Shown: one piece after another, positions 16,686-25,798 of the stretch | How the letters are laid out: each line of letters starts with the position of its first letter | How positions within the stretch are numbered: the stretch's first letter is position 1 | DNA from: Geothrix sp. | GTDB lineage: Bacteria > Acidobacteriota > Holophagae > Holophagales > Holophagaceae | Direction of reading: 5' to 3' | Assembly: GCA_030681515.1 (NCBI GenBank) | Contig: JAUXSE010000028.1 | Span: forward strand, 1 to 64,000 | DNA: 64,000 bases | Made by a program: the position numbers and the translations under genes | The notes under the pieces: model-generated | The model's database searches: none | Told to the model about the DNA's origin: nothing | What the model saw: the letters and a program-made list of their open reading frames with translations, nothing else

Positions 16686-17852
16686 ATGCCGACTCCGACC
16701 CTGACCCAGTCCATCGTGATCACCCTCATCCAGTGCGTCCTGGTGGTGGCCTTCGTATTCGTCGTCGTCCCCCTGACGGTGTTCGCCGAACGCAAGGTGC
16801 TCGGCTACCTCCAGCAGCGCCTGGGCTCCACCCGCGTGGCCAGCGGGCACATCGGCATCACCGGGTGGATGAACCGCGGCATGTGGAAGATGGGCCGCGT
16901 GCCCGTGCTTTCCTACTGGCGCGGCATCCCCGGCCTCGTGGCCGATGTCCTGAAGTTGATCCTGAAGGAGGACATCCTTCCGGCGAAGGCCGACAAGTTC
17001 GTGTTCTTCATCGCGCCGGCCCTCAGCATGGTGGCCGCCGTGGTGGTGTTCGCCGCGGTCTCCTTCGTGCCCGGCACCTTCTTCACCCTTCCTTCCTGGT
17101 TCCCCTACGTGGGAGGGTTGCCGGTTTCCGGGGGCATCGCCGATGTCAACGTGGGCCTGCTCTGGATCCTGGGCGTGGCGAGCGTGGGGGTGTACGGCAT
17201 CGTCCTGGCCGGCTGGGCCTCGAACTCCAAGTATCCCCTGCTCGGCGGCCTGCGCAGCGCGGCCCAGATGGTGAGCTATGAAGTCCCCCTGGCCCTCAGC
17301 CTCCTGGCCCCGGTGGTCCTGTCGGGCAGCCTGAACTTCGGGGAGATGTCTTCGCGGATGGCCATCGGGCTGCCGGCCTGGGCCCTCGCGCCCCAGATCC
17401 TGGGATTCCTGATCTACCTCACCTGCGGCTTCGCGGAGACCAACCGCCTTCCCTTCGACATGCCGGAAGCCGAGAACGAACTGGTGGCCGGGTTCCATAC
17501 CGAGTACTCGGGCATGAAATTCGGCTTCTTCTACCTGGCCGAGTACATCAACATGACCGTGGTGGCGGCCCTGGCCTCCGGCTTCTTCCTGGGGGGCCCC
17601 TGGCTCCTTCCCTTCGGCCTCCAGGGCCTGGTGAATCCCTACCTTCCGGCCTTCCTGTCCTGGTTCGGCGAACCCCACGCGATCTTCTTCGTGGTGAAGA
17701 TCATCTTCATCCTCTTCACCTACATCTGGGTCCGCGGCACCATCCCCCGCTACCGGTACGACCAGGTCATGAGCGTGGCGTGGAAGTACCTGATCCCCAT
17801 GACGCTGTTCAACCTCTTGCTGGCGGCCGTCGTCCGCTGCTTCGCCGTCTAG
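16686..17852 (+). CDS. nuoH: NADH-quinone oxidoreductase subunit H
   Basis: A 388-residue membrane subunit with about eight helices that links the quinone chamber to the proton channels. It has the early motif AERKVLGYLQQRLG and the strongly conserved loop GFAETNRLPFDMPEAENELVAGFHTEYSG. It is slightly longer than E. coli NuoH because of an expanded region around residues 55-75 and the 135-160 loop. It follows nuoD directly, so there is no nuoEFG between them. Confidence 0.96.
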   Translation: MPTPTLTQSIVITLIQCVLVVAFVFVVVPLTVFAERKVLGYLQQRLGSTRVASGHIGITGWMNRGMWKMGRVPVLSYWRGIPGLVADVLKLILKEDILPAKADKFVFFIAPALSMVAAVVVFAAVSFVPGTFFTLPSWFPYVGGLPVSGGIADVNVGLLWILGVASVGVYGIVLAGWASNSKYPLLGGLRSAAQMVSYEVPLALSLLAPVVLSGSLNFGEMSSRMAIGLPAWALAPQILGFLIYLTCGFAETNRLPFDMPEAENELVAGFHTEYSGMKFGFFYLAEYINMTVVAALASGFFLGGPWLLPFGLQGLVNPYLPAFLSWFGEPHAIFFVVKIIFILFTYIWVRGTIPRYRYDQVMSVAWKYLIPMTLFNLLLAAVVRCFAV

Positions 17853-17861
17853 GGGCCATCC

Positions 17862-18362
17862 ATGCACAAGATCCTGAGGACCCTCATCCCCTTCGACATC
17901 GCCAAGGGCCTCTCCATCACGGGCAGGCACTTCGCGAAGGTCTTCTTCACGGCCAACCGGCGCAAGGTGCCGTTCCACATCGTGTCCGAGTATCCCGAGG
18001 TGGTCGCCAGGATCCAGCCGCGATTCCGGGGCCGCCTCACGCTGCTGAAGGACGAACAGGGCGAGATCAAGTGCGTGTGCTGCATGGCCTGCGAAAAGAT
18101 CTGCCCCACCCAGGTCATCACCATCGAGAAGGGCAAGAAGGAGGGGCGCAAGATGCCCTTCCCCGTGCGCTACGACTTCGAGATGGAGCGCTGCATCTTC
18201 TGCGAATTCTGCGTGGAGAGCTGCGGCTTCGATTCCATCATCCTGAACCACCAGTTCGAGCTGGCCGCCTACAACCGGGAGGATTTCTCCCTGGGCCTGG
18301 AGGGGGCGGAGAACATGTTCGAGCCTTCGCAGGTGGGCAAGTTCAGCGTGGCCGACGACTGA
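17862..18362 (+). CDS. nuoI: NADH-quinone oxidoreductase subunit I (2x4Fe-4S ferredoxin type)
   Basis: A 166-residue iron-sulfur subunit carrying clusters N6a and N6b in the peripheral arm. The two cluster motifs are CVCCMACEKICP and CIFCEFCVESCG; the second ends in Gly where most homologues have Pro. The N-terminal amphipathic helix region (GLSITGRHFAKVFF) is typical. In a complex without NuoEFG this subunit is near the likely electron entry point. Confidence 0.96.
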   Translation: MHKILRTLIPFDIAKGLSITGRHFAKVFFTANRRKVPFHIVSEYPEVVARIQPRFRGRLTLLKDEQGEIKCVCCMACEKICPTQVITIEKGKKEGRKMPFPVRYDFEMERCIFCEFCVESCGFDSIILNHQFELAAYNREDFSLGLEGAENMFEPSQVGKFSVADD

Positions 18363-18394
18363 TCCCTTTCTTCCGCGCAATTCCGAGGACGCCC

Positions 18395-18946
18395 ATGGAA
18401 CATCTACTCGAAACGATCGGCCGGAACATGTTCGCCATCTTCGGCGTCATGGCCCTTGGTGCCGCCGCGCTCATGGTCGCCTTCAGGAGCGCGGTGCACA
18501 GCGTGCTCGCGTTCCTCTTCGCGATGCTTTGCATCGCTGGGTGTTTCCTGGCGCTGGAGGCGGAGTTCCTGGGCATGGCCCAGATCCTGGTCTACGCGGG
18601 TGGCATCGTGGTGCTCTTCCTCTTCGTGGTGATGCTCGTCGAAATGAGCAAGAAGAAGGAGAAGGAGGTCTTCCAGTTGCAGTCCCGCTACGCCGTGGCG
18701 GCCGTTCTGATCGGTGCCGCGGTCTTCGTGGGGGTGTTCCGCAAGGTGATCTTCGGGACCGCCTCGCCGGAGGCGCTGGTGCTCCGCCCCGAACTGGCGG
18801 AGGGGCTGAACGTGGCCCGGCAGAATGCCCAGGCCGTGAGCCGGAGCCTGTTCGCCGACTACCTCCTGCCCTTCGAGATCCTCAGCGTGATCCTCCTGGT
18901 GGCCCTGGTCGGCGCCGTGGTCCTGGCCAAGACGGAGAGAGTCTGA
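18395..18946 (+). CDS. nuoJ: NADH-quinone oxidoreductase subunit J
   Basis: A 183-residue hydrophobic subunit with five predicted helices. The conserved third helix LGMAQILVYAGGIVVLFLFVVML, including the pi-bulge region, is present. Its stop shares one base with the nuoK start (TGATG). The start at 18395 was chosen because the product MEHLLETIGRNMFAIFG begins there; no start closer to nuoI fits. Confidence 0.94.
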   Translation: MEHLLETIGRNMFAIFGVMALGAAALMVAFRSAVHSVLAFLFAMLCIAGCFLALEAEFLGMAQILVYAGGIVVLFLFVVMLVEMSKKKEKEVFQLQSRYAVAAVLIGAAVFVGVFRKVIFGTASPEALVLRPELAEGLNVARQNAQAVSRSLFADYLLPFEILSVILLVALVGAVVLAKTERV

Positions 18947-19248
18947 TGGTCAGTCTGAACGCGGTCCTCCTCATCTCCTTCCTGCTCTTTTCCATCGGCA
19001 TCATCGGGGTGCTGATCCGCCGGAACGCCCTGGTGATCCTCATGTGCGTCGAGCTCATGCTGAACGCCGCCAACCTGAATTTCATCGCCTTCGCGCGCCA
19101 CAGCGGCTCTGCCTCGGGCCAGGCCTTCGCCCTGCTGGTGATGGGCTTCGCCGCCGCCGAAGTGGCCGTGGGCCTCGCGCTGGTGGTGGCCCTCTACCGC
19201 AAGCGCGATACCGTCCAGGTGGACGACATCAACCTGTTGAAGGGATGA
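18946..19248 (+). CDS. nuoK: NADH-quinone oxidoreductase subunit K
   Basis: A 100-residue three-helix proton-channel subunit, exactly the family size. Conserved membrane glutamates are in MCVELMLNAANL and FAAAEVAVGLAL. It overlaps nuoJ by one base and nuoL by four bases (ATGA). Confidence 0.96.
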   Translation: MVSLNAVLLISFLLFSIGIIGVLIRRNALVILMCVELMLNAANLNFIAFARHSGSASGQAFALLVMGFAAAEVAVGLALVVALYRKRDTVQVDDINLLKG

Positions 19249-21512
19249 CGACGACCATGATTGCCGACATGACCCTGACGCACGCGACAGCCGCCGCCTC
19301 CCAGCCGGGCAGCCTGCTCTGGCTGATCCCCTTCCTGCCCCTCTTCGGGTTCCTCGTCAACGGGCTCAGTGGCCGCAGGCTGAAGAACACCGCCATCGTG
19401 GACACCCTCGCCCTGGGCAGCGTGGGGGTCGCCTTTCTCCTCACCCTCTACTACTTCGTCCAGCTCCTGGGCCTGCCCGCCGAAGGCCGGTCCATCCACC
19501 AGAGCCTTTGGACCTGGTTCGACATCGGTGGCGCCCAGGTGATGGGCGGCCTCACCACGGCCAGGATCGAATGGGCCTACAAGTTCGACGTGCTCAGCGC
19601 CTGCATGGCGCTGCTGGTGACGGGCGCCGGCTTCCTGATCCACCTGTTCAGCACCGGCTACATGGCCGAGGAGCGGAACGACGGCCGCTACTACCGGTTC
19701 ATGGCCTACATGAACCTCTTCGTGTTCAGCATGCTGAATCTGGTGCTGGGCGCCAATATCCTGATGATGTTCCTGGGCTGGGAGGGCGTGGGCCTCTGCT
19801 CCTACCTGCTCATCGGCTTCTACTTCGAAAAGGAATCCGCCGCCATCGCCGGCAAGAAGGCCTTCGTCACCAACCGCATCGGCGACTTCGGCTTCATGAT
19901 CGGCTTCTTCCTGATCTTCCAGGTGTTCGGAACCCTCGACTACGACACGCTGATGGGTTCCGTCCGCGAGGTCGCGAACATGCAGGCCATCACACTGTAT
20001 GGCCACACCGCGAGCCCCACCTGGTGGTTCAACCTCATCGGCGTCTGCCTGTTCGTGGGCGCCATGGGCAAGTCCGCGCAGATCCCCCTCTACGTCTGGC
20101 TGCCGGACGCCATGGCGGGCCCGACGCCCGTCTCCGCGCTGATCCACGCCGCCACCATGGTGACCAGCGGCCTCTACATGATCACGCGGCTGAACTTCAT
20201 CTACGTGAACGCGCCCACCGCGCTGGCCGTGGTGCTGGCCTTCGGCGCGCTCACGGCCTTCGCCGCCGCCACCATGGGCCTGGCCCAGTACGACATCAAG
20301 AAGGTGCTGGCCTACTCCACCGTGTCCCAGCTGGGCTTCATGTTCATGGGCCTGGGCGCGGGCGCCTTCAGCGCCGGCATGTTCCACGTCTTCACACATG
20401 CGGCCTTCAAGGCCAGCCTCTTCCTCGGATCCGGCGCCGTGATCGCCGCCTGCCATCACGAGCAGGACATGCGCAACATGGGCGGGCTGCGGAAGCACAT
20501 GCCCCTCACCTTCGTTTCCATGGGCCTGGCCACCCTGGCCATCAACGGCATCTTCCCCTTCTCGGGCTTCTTCTCGAAAGACGAGATCCTCTGGAAGGTC
20601 TTTGACGGCTGGTACCAGCACGGCCACTACACCGGTCCCACGCTGAACCTGGTGGCCTGGATCCTCGGCATGCTGGGGGCCTTCTGCACCGCCTTCTACA
20701 TGACCCGCCTCATCGTGATGACCTTCTACGGCGAGTACCGCGGGGGGGGCCACGATCCCCATGGCCTGACCGTGCAGTCCGAGGCCCATCACGGTGCTGA
20801 CGATCATGCCGCTCATGGGCACGATGCCCCTGGGCATCCGGTCCATGTGCCCCATGAGGTGGGTTGGCGCATGTGGCTGCCAGTGGCGATCCTGGCCGGT
20901 CTCGCCGTGGTCCTGGGCTTCCTGAACTACCCCGAGAGCCTCCACCGCATCCTGCCCATGGTTCCCGCCGATCTCTTCAGCAGGTGGATCGGGCCGCTGC
21001 TCTACCAGATCGCCCCGGCGCACCCCGGCGAGCATGTGCCTCCGGCCATCGAGTACGGCCTCATGGCCTGGGCCACCCTGGTGTGGGCCCCCGGCGCCAT
21101 GCTGCTGGCCTGGTGGATCTACAAGGTGGATCCCGCCTGGAGCCGCGCAAAGGCCTTCGTGGCGCGGTTCCCGAACCTGTTCCGCTGGGTGAACGCCAAG
21201 TACTACGTGGACGAGTTCTACGAGGCGGCCCTCATCGAGCCCATCAAGCGGTTCTCGGCCCAGCTCTGGAGCTTCGACACCTGGGTGGTGGACGGCATGG
21301 TGAACGGCGCCGCCCGCGCCACCCTCATCTGGGCCAACCTGATGAACTGGGTGGACGAGTACCTGGTGGATGGCGCGGTGGACCTTACGGAGTACATCGT
21401 GCAGGAGACCAGCGGCGTGTTCCGCAGTCTGCAGAGCGGCCGGGTGCAGCACTACGCCTTCGTGATGTTCATCGGCTTCCTCGTCTTCGCCTTCTGGAAA
21501 TTCCTCGTCTAG
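19245..21512 (+). CDS. nuoL: NADH-quinone oxidoreductase subunit L
   Basis: The distal antiporter-like subunit with the lateral helix, here about 755 residues, longer than E. coli NuoL (613). Antiporter motifs include LLGWEGVGLCSYLLIGFY-like sequence, AMGKSAQIPLYVWLPDAMAGPTPVSALIHAATMV and the lysine-bearing QYDIKKVLAYST. A His-rich loop lies near residues 500-540 (HHGADDHAAHGHDAPGHPVHVPHE). The start at 19245 overlaps nuoK; an ATG at 19257 is also possible because neither has an ideally spaced ribosome-binding site. Confidence 0.95.
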   Translation: MTTTMIADMTLTHATAAASQPGSLLWLIPFLPLFGFLVNGLSGRRLKNTAIVDTLALGSVGVAFLLTLYYFVQLLGLPAEGRSIHQSLWTWFDIGGAQVMGGLTTARIEWAYKFDVLSACMALLVTGAGFLIHLFSTGYMAEERNDGRYYRFMAYMNLFVFSMLNLVLGANILMMFLGWEGVGLCSYLLIGFYFEKESAAIAGKKAFVTNRIGDFGFMIGFFLIFQVFGTLDYDTLMGSVREVANMQAITLYGHTASPTWWFNLIGVCLFVGAMGKSAQIPLYVWLPDAMAGPTPVSALIHAATMVTSGLYMITRLNFIYVNAPTALAVVLAFGALTAFAAATMGLAQYDIKKVLAYSTVSQLGFMFMGLGAGAFSAGMFHVFTHAAFKASLFLGSGAVIAACHHEQDMRNMGGLRKHMPLTFVSMGLATLAINGIFPFSGFFSKDEILWKVFDGWYQHGHYTGPTLNLVAWILGMLGAFCTAFYMTRLIVMTFYGEYRGGGHDPHGLTVQSEAHHGADDHAAHGHDAPGHPVHVPHEVGWRMWLPVAILAGLAVVLGFLNYPESLHRILPMVPADLFSRWIGPLLYQIAPAHPGEHVPPAIEYGLMAWATLVWAPGAMLLAWWIYKVDPAWSRAKAFVARFPNLFRWVNAKYYVDEFYEAALIEPIKRFSAQLWSFDTWVVDGMVNGAARATLIWANLMNWVDEYLVDGAVDLTEYIVQETSGVFRSLQSGRVQHYAFVMFIGFLVFAFWKFLV

Positions 21513-21548
21513 TCTTTCCCCGCCTGGCCTCAATGGTTTGGAGTCCCC

Positions 21549-23210
21549 ATGTTCACCGCAAACACGACACTGATGCTGGTGGCGACCTTCCTGCCCCTCC
21601 TCGGGGCGCTGGTCCTACTTCTCGTGCCCAAGGACCAGCGCCGGGTCTTCGAGGTCGGCTCGCTCCTGGTGATGATCGCCAGCCTGCTGCTGAGCCTGCC
21701 CTTCTGGTTCGGCTACGACCGCGCCAGCGACGCGGTCCAGTGGGCCGGGGCCTGGACCTGGATCCCGGCCCTGGGGGTGAAGTTCAGCGTGGGCATGGAT
21801 GGCATCAGCCTCCTGCTCTGGCTGCTGACCACCTTCATCGGACCCATCGCCATCGCCTGCTCCTTCAGCTCCATCGGCGAACGCCACAAGGAGTACTACC
21901 TCTGGATGCTGGTGCTCCAGACGGCCATGCTCGGCGTGTTCATCACCCAGGACATGTTCCTCTTCTACCTGTTCTGGGAAGTGATGCTGGTGCCGATGTA
22001 CTTCCTGATCGGCATCTGGGGCGGCCCGCAGAAGCTCTACGCCGCCATCAAGCTCTTCCTCTATACCCTGGCGGGCTCAGTGCTGATGCTGGTGGCGCTG
22101 CTGGCCATCTACTTCCTGCAGCACCAGACCACGGGCTCGTACGACTTCTCCCTGGCCAGCTTCCAGGCCATGGCCCCCGTGATCGCGCAGCAGAGCAAGA
22201 CCTACCAGACCCTCATGGCCCTCGCCTTCTTCATCGGCTTCGCCATCAAGGTGCCCATGTTCCCCTTCCACACCTGGCTGCCGGACGCGCACGTGCAGGC
22301 CCCCACGGCCGGTTCCGTGATCCTGGCCGCCATCCTCCTGAAGATGGGCACCTACGGCTTCGTGCGCTTCCTGCTGCCCATCATGCCCGGCGCCACCAAG
22401 GACCTCATGCCCTGGTTCATCGGGCTGTCGCTCATCGGCATCATCTACGGCGCCCTGGTGGCCATGATCCAGAAGGACATGAAGAAACTGGTGGCCTACT
22501 CCTCCGTGAGCCACCTGGGCCTGTGCATGCTGGGCGTTTTCGCCCTGAATCCCTACGGCATCAAGGGCGGCCTGTTCCAGATGATCAACCACGGCATCAG
22601 CACCAGCGGGCTCTTCCTCGCGGTGGGCATCGTCTACGAGCGCCGGCACACCCGCATGATCGCCGACTTTGGCGGCCTCTCGAAGTCCATGCCGGTCTAC
22701 GCCACGATCTTCATGATCATGACCCTGAGCAGCATCGGCCTTCCGCTCCTGAACGGGTTCATCGGCGAGGCCGTGATCCTCATGGGCGCCTTCCAGGCCT
22801 TCCCCTGGGCCGCCGTGGTGGCCACCACGGGCATCATCCTGGGCGCGGCCTACATGCTCTGGATGTTCCAGCGCGTGATGTTCGGACCCATCTCGGCCGT
22901 CAATGAACAGATGAGCGACTTGAACCTGCGCGAGGTGCTCTACTTCGCCCCGCTGGTGGCCGCCGCCCTGTGGATCGGCCTCTACCCCCAGCCGATCCTG
23001 GACGTGATGGACGCTCCGGTCCGCAAGCTGGTGGAGCAGGTCACCCCCGGCTTCCACGCCGCCCAGTCGCTGGCGGCCCGGCAGGCTGCCGCCGCCAGGC
23101 TCGGGATGCGGGGCATGGCCGCCCCAGCCGTTCATGCGGCCGTTCCGGCCGGTCATGAGGTTCCCGCCGCTCCCGCCCAGGACGCTCCTGCCCACGGCGG
23201 AGGCCACTGA
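21549..23210 (+). CDS. nuoM: NADH-quinone oxidoreductase subunit M
   Basis: A 553-residue antiporter-like proton-pumping subunit. It shows the glutamate helix (LFYLFWEVMLVPMYFLIGIWGG) and IKVPMFPFHTWLPDAHVQAPTAGSVILA with the conserved Lys and His. The last 50 residues form an Ala/His/Pro-rich tail (AARQAAAARLGMRG and PAHGGGH) beyond the usual end. Its stop shares one base with nuoN. Confidence 0.96.
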   Translation: MFTANTTLMLVATFLPLLGALVLLLVPKDQRRVFEVGSLLVMIASLLLSLPFWFGYDRASDAVQWAGAWTWIPALGVKFSVGMDGISLLLWLLTTFIGPIAIACSFSSIGERHKEYYLWMLVLQTAMLGVFITQDMFLFYLFWEVMLVPMYFLIGIWGGPQKLYAAIKLFLYTLAGSVLMLVALLAIYFLQHQTTGSYDFSLASFQAMAPVIAQQSKTYQTLMALAFFIGFAIKVPMFPFHTWLPDAHVQAPTAGSVILAAILLKMGTYGFVRFLLPIMPGATKDLMPWFIGLSLIGIIYGALVAMIQKDMKKLVAYSSVSHLGLCMLGVFALNPYGIKGGLFQMINHGISTSGLFLAVGIVYERRHTRMIADFGGLSKSMPVYATIFMIMTLSSIGLPLLNGFIGEAVILMGAFQAFPWAAVVATTGIILGAAYMLWMFQRVMFGPISAVNEQMSDLNLREVLYFAPLVAAALWIGLYPQPILDVMDAPVRKLVEQVTPGFHAAQSLAARQAAAARLGMRGMAAPAVHAAVPAGHEVPAAPAQDAPAHGGGH

Positions 23211-24673
23211 TGACCGGCTTCGCGCAGGGACTCCTGAGCGCGCTCCTCCGGGATGCGCACCTCATGGCGCCCCAACTCTTCCTCGTGATCGTGGCCACCT
23301 TGATGCTCTGGCCCGGCGACCTCTTCTTCAACCGGAACGAGAAGCACAAGTGGGCGCCCATCACCCTGGTGATCCTGGCCGTCACCGCGATCCTGGTGGC
23401 CCGGGTCCCCGATGGCGAGGGCTTCTCCCGCATGTTCCGCATGGACGGGCTCACCCGGGGCTTCCAGATGCTCTGCGTGCTGGCCACGGCCGGCACGGTG
23501 CTCCTGAGCGTGAAGCTGCTCGATAGCCTCAAGCAGCAGACGGTGGAGTACTACGCCCTGATCCTGTTTTCGCTCGCAGGCATGCTCTTCCTTTCCGGCG
23601 CTTCGGATCTGATCTCGGTGTACTTCAGCATCGAGCTGATGGCCATCTGCATCTACATCCTGGTGGCCTACCTGCGGGACCGTGCCACCAGCGTGGAAGC
23701 GGGGATGAAGTACTTCCTCCTGGGCGCCTTCTCCAGCGGCATCCTCGTCTACGGCATCAGCCTGCTCTACGGCGCCGCGGGCGGCGTCACGACCAACCTC
23801 GCGGATCTGAACCAGGCCCTGGCCCTGGCCCCCGCCACCAGCAGCCTGCTGGTCTACGCAGGGGTGCTGATGGTGCTGGTGGGCATGGCCTTCAAGGTGG
23901 CGGCGGTGCCCTTCCACATGTGGTCGCCGGACGCCTACGAGGGTGCTCCCACCCCCATCACCGCCTTCATGGCCACTGCCCCCAAAGCGGCCGCTTTGGC
24001 CGCCTTCCTGCGCGTCTTCGGCTCGGGCCTCCACGGCGTGTCCAGCGACTGGGTGCTGCCCCTCAGCTACATCGCCGGGGCCAGCATGATCCTCGGCAAC
24101 GTCGCCGCCGTGAAGCAGGAGAGCATGAAGCGCCTGCTGGCCTACTCCAGCATCGCCCACGTGGGCTACATGCTGTTGGGCGTGCTTTCGGGCGATCCCA
24201 GGGCCGGTGCCCAGGCCGTGTGGCTCTACATGCTCATCTACATCGTGATGAACACGGGAGCCTTCGCCGTGGTGATCTACCTCCAGGGCAAGGGCGAGGG
24301 CGAGCGCATCGAGGATTTCAAGGGCCTGGGCAGGAAGCATCCCGTGCTGGCCTTCGCCATGATGATCTTCCTGCTCAGCCTGGCCGGCATCCCGCCCCTG
24401 GTGGGCTTCTTCGGGAAGTTCTACCTCTTCAAGCTGGCCATCGAGCAGGGCTTCGTCACCCTCACCGTCCTGGCGTTGCTCACCAGCGCCGTGAGCGCCT
24501 ACTACTACCTGGGCGTGGTGAAGGAGATGTACTTCAAGGAGCCCGAGGGCGAGGCCGCCCCCATGGGCGCGGGTCCGGCCTTCATCGTGACCCTGGCCTG
24601 CGCCCTGGTCCTGGTGGGCACGGCCTTCGGGCCCTGGCTGCTGGACTGGGCGGCTACGATCTCCTGGATTTGA
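23210..24673 (+). CDS. nuoN: NADH-quinone oxidoreductase subunit N
   Basis: A 487-residue antiporter-like subunit and the last gene of the nuo operon. Landmarks are SIELMAICIYILVAYLRD with the membrane Glu, FKVAAVPFHMWSPDAYEGAPTPITAFMAT with the conserved Lys and His, and ESMKRLLAYSSIAHVGYML. It overlaps nuoM by one base. Downstream lies a 420-base non-coding stretch with palindromic elements. Confidence 0.96.
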   Translation: MTGFAQGLLSALLRDAHLMAPQLFLVIVATLMLWPGDLFFNRNEKHKWAPITLVILAVTAILVARVPDGEGFSRMFRMDGLTRGFQMLCVLATAGTVLLSVKLLDSLKQQTVEYYALILFSLAGMLFLSGASDLISVYFSIELMAICIYILVAYLRDRATSVEAGMKYFLLGAFSSGILVYGISLLYGAAGGVTTNLADLNQALALAPATSSLLVYAGVLMVLVGMAFKVAAVPFHMWSPDAYEGAPTPITAFMATAPKAAALAAFLRVFGSGLHGVSSDWVLPLSYIAGASMILGNVAAVKQESMKRLLAYSSIAHVGYMLLGVLSGDPRAGAQAVWLYMLIYIVMNTGAFAVVIYLQGKGEGERIEDFKGLGRKHPVLAFAMMIFLLSLAGIPPLVGFFGKFYLFKLAIEQGFVTLTVLALLTSAVSAYYYLGVVKEMYFKEPEGEAAPMGAGPAFIVTLACALVLVGTAFGPWLLDWAATISWI

Positions 24674-24679
24674 TTCTCT

Positions 24680-24737
24680 CCGGGGGTTCCCCTCGCAACG
24701 CATGCGTTGTCCGGAGGAGCCTCCCCCCGGACCCCCG
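24680..24737. repeat. Palindromic element after nuoN
   Basis: CCGGGGGT (24680-24687) is complementary to ACCCCCG (24731-24737). Between them lies a perfect 14-base palindrome, CAACGCATGCGTTG (24696-24709), followed by GGAGG-AGC-CCTCC-like pairing. It begins seven bases after the nuoN stop and could end or protect the nuo transcript, although there is no U-tract of the intrinsic-terminator kind. Confidence 0.5.
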
Positions 24738-24779
24738 CGCAGAAGGCCGACAAAGCCGGGATTTCGGGGAGAGGCGGAA

Positions 24780-24999
24780 GCAGAACTGCATTCAGCCGGT
24801 GATCACCGTGATTACAGTGATGGGACCGTTCGGCACGCAGCATGGGCTCCACCCAGGGGCACCGCCTCCGAGCCTTTTGGTAGGCGCGGTTGCGATGCCC
24901 CTGGGTGACTTCCGGCCACGCCGGAAGCCGCCGGAGGCGGGCCCATGCGGACCCCGCCTCGGCTCAATCACCGTCATCACCGTGTATCACTGGCAGAGG
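24780..24999 (+). repeat. Long copy of a dispersed palindromic repeat family
   Basis: This fills most of the gap between nuoN and the F0 operon, which is otherwise non-coding. Bases 24780-24859 match the reverse complement of 43860-43940, including an identical block at 24833-24848. Inside are a 12-bp inverted repeat (24850-24861 with 24896-24907), an 8-bp hairpin with a 3-base loop (24909-24916 with 24920-24927) and an outer pairing (24840-24847 with 24941-24948). The right end again carries ATCACCGT-type motifs. Confidence 0.7.
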
Positions 25000-25113
25000 C
25001 TTTTTCTTTTCCACTGCGGAAGCGTTGCGGATTCTATGGGTGGCCGCATGGGGAGCGGCTCCGGCATACACTAAGAGCGCGGGGCGACCCGCGGCTTGTC
25101 AGTTGGGGTGGGC

Positions 25114-25395
25114 GTGATCTTCAAGCGGAAGGTGGATTCGGATCCGGGGGAGCGGGCCCTCTGGGGCGACCTCATGTCCCTGGGTTTCGTGTTCCCCATC
25201 GCCATCACCCTGGGCTTCTTCCTGGGCCGGTGGATCGGGGGTTGGTTCGGCCATCCCGCCATCGGGCAATGGGTGGGCCTCGTCTGGGGCATCGCCACCG
25301 CCTTCTGGGAACTCTACAAGGTGAACCGGCGCATGGCCCGGCGGGACGAGGCGGAACTGAAGCGCCTTCAGGAAGGGAAGGGGCCCGATGCCTGA
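25114..25395 (+). CDS. atpZ: AtpZ/AtpI-type accessory subunit of F-ATP synthase
   Basis: A protein of about 93 residues with two transmembrane helices (about 18-37 and 45-65) separated by GGWFGHPAIGQW and followed by a basic/acidic helix (LYKVNRRMARRDEAELKRLQ). This matches the ATPase_gene1/AtpZ family found at the head of many atp operons, thought to aid c-ring assembly or cation transport. The start is uncertain: GTG 25114, GTG 25108 and TTG 25096 are all in frame. Its end overlaps the next gene by eight bases. Confidence 0.75.
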   Translation: MIFKRKVDSDPGERALWGDLMSLGFVFPIAITLGFFLGRWIGGWFGHPAIGQWVGLVWGIATAFWELYKVNRRMARRDEAELKRLQEGKGPDA

Positions 25396-25786
25396 GGCCG
25401 GGAACGAGGGCGAGGACCACCTGCGCCGGGTGACGGGCGCCATGATCGCCCTGGCGGTCCTGGGGATCCCCCTTTGGGGCCTCCTGATCTCCTGGACCGC
25501 GGCCTTCGTCTTCGGCGTGGGGGCCCTGGCGAGCCTGGCCTTCTGGGCCCTCCATCGCGTCCTGACGACCCGCATGTTGACCCCCTCGGCGCGCCGGAGA
25601 TGGCTCTACGGCTTCCTGTCCCTGGGCAAACTGGCGTTGATCGCCCTGGTGCTGCGTGGGATGATGGGCAGATACCCGGCGGAAGCCTTGCCGCTGGCCC
25701 TGGGGGTGCTCCTCTTCGTGGCCGGCATCCTTCTGGAAGCGCTGCGCCTGGCTTTCCAGAAACCCGAAGCCACGCCACCTGATTGA
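25388..25786 (+). CDS. atpI: AtpI-like ATP synthase subunit I family protein
   Basis: A 132-residue membrane protein with four predicted helices, of the size and layout of ATP synthase subunit I (pfam ATP-synt_I). Two N-terminal helices (about 17-58) are followed by a basic loop, a helix at 75-90 and a last helix at 103-121. Sequence conservation in this family is low, so the call rests on topology and on position between atpZ and atpB. It may chaperone c-ring assembly. Confidence 0.65.
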   Translation: MPEAGNEGEDHLRRVTGAMIALAVLGIPLWGLLISWTAAFVFGVGALASLAFWALHRVLTTRMLTPSARRRWLYGFLSLGKLALIALVLRGMMGRYPAEALPLALGVLLFVAGILLEALRLAFQKPEATPPD

Positions 25787-25798
25787 GGTCCGACCGAG

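Noticed and set aside
14595-18380. 1261-codon open frame on the minus strand across the nuo genes
   Set aside because: It lies antisense to clear nuoC, nuoD, nuoH and nuoI genes and is His/Gly/Ala-rich with no family motif; a GC-rich shadow frame.
19194-21533. 779-codon minus-strand open frame
   Set aside because: Antisense shadow of nuoL with no recognisable protein features.
24780-24999. Possible CRISPR array because of recurring ATCACCGT motifs
   Set aside because: Units are irregularly spaced, mostly inverted rather than direct, and no cas genes are present.
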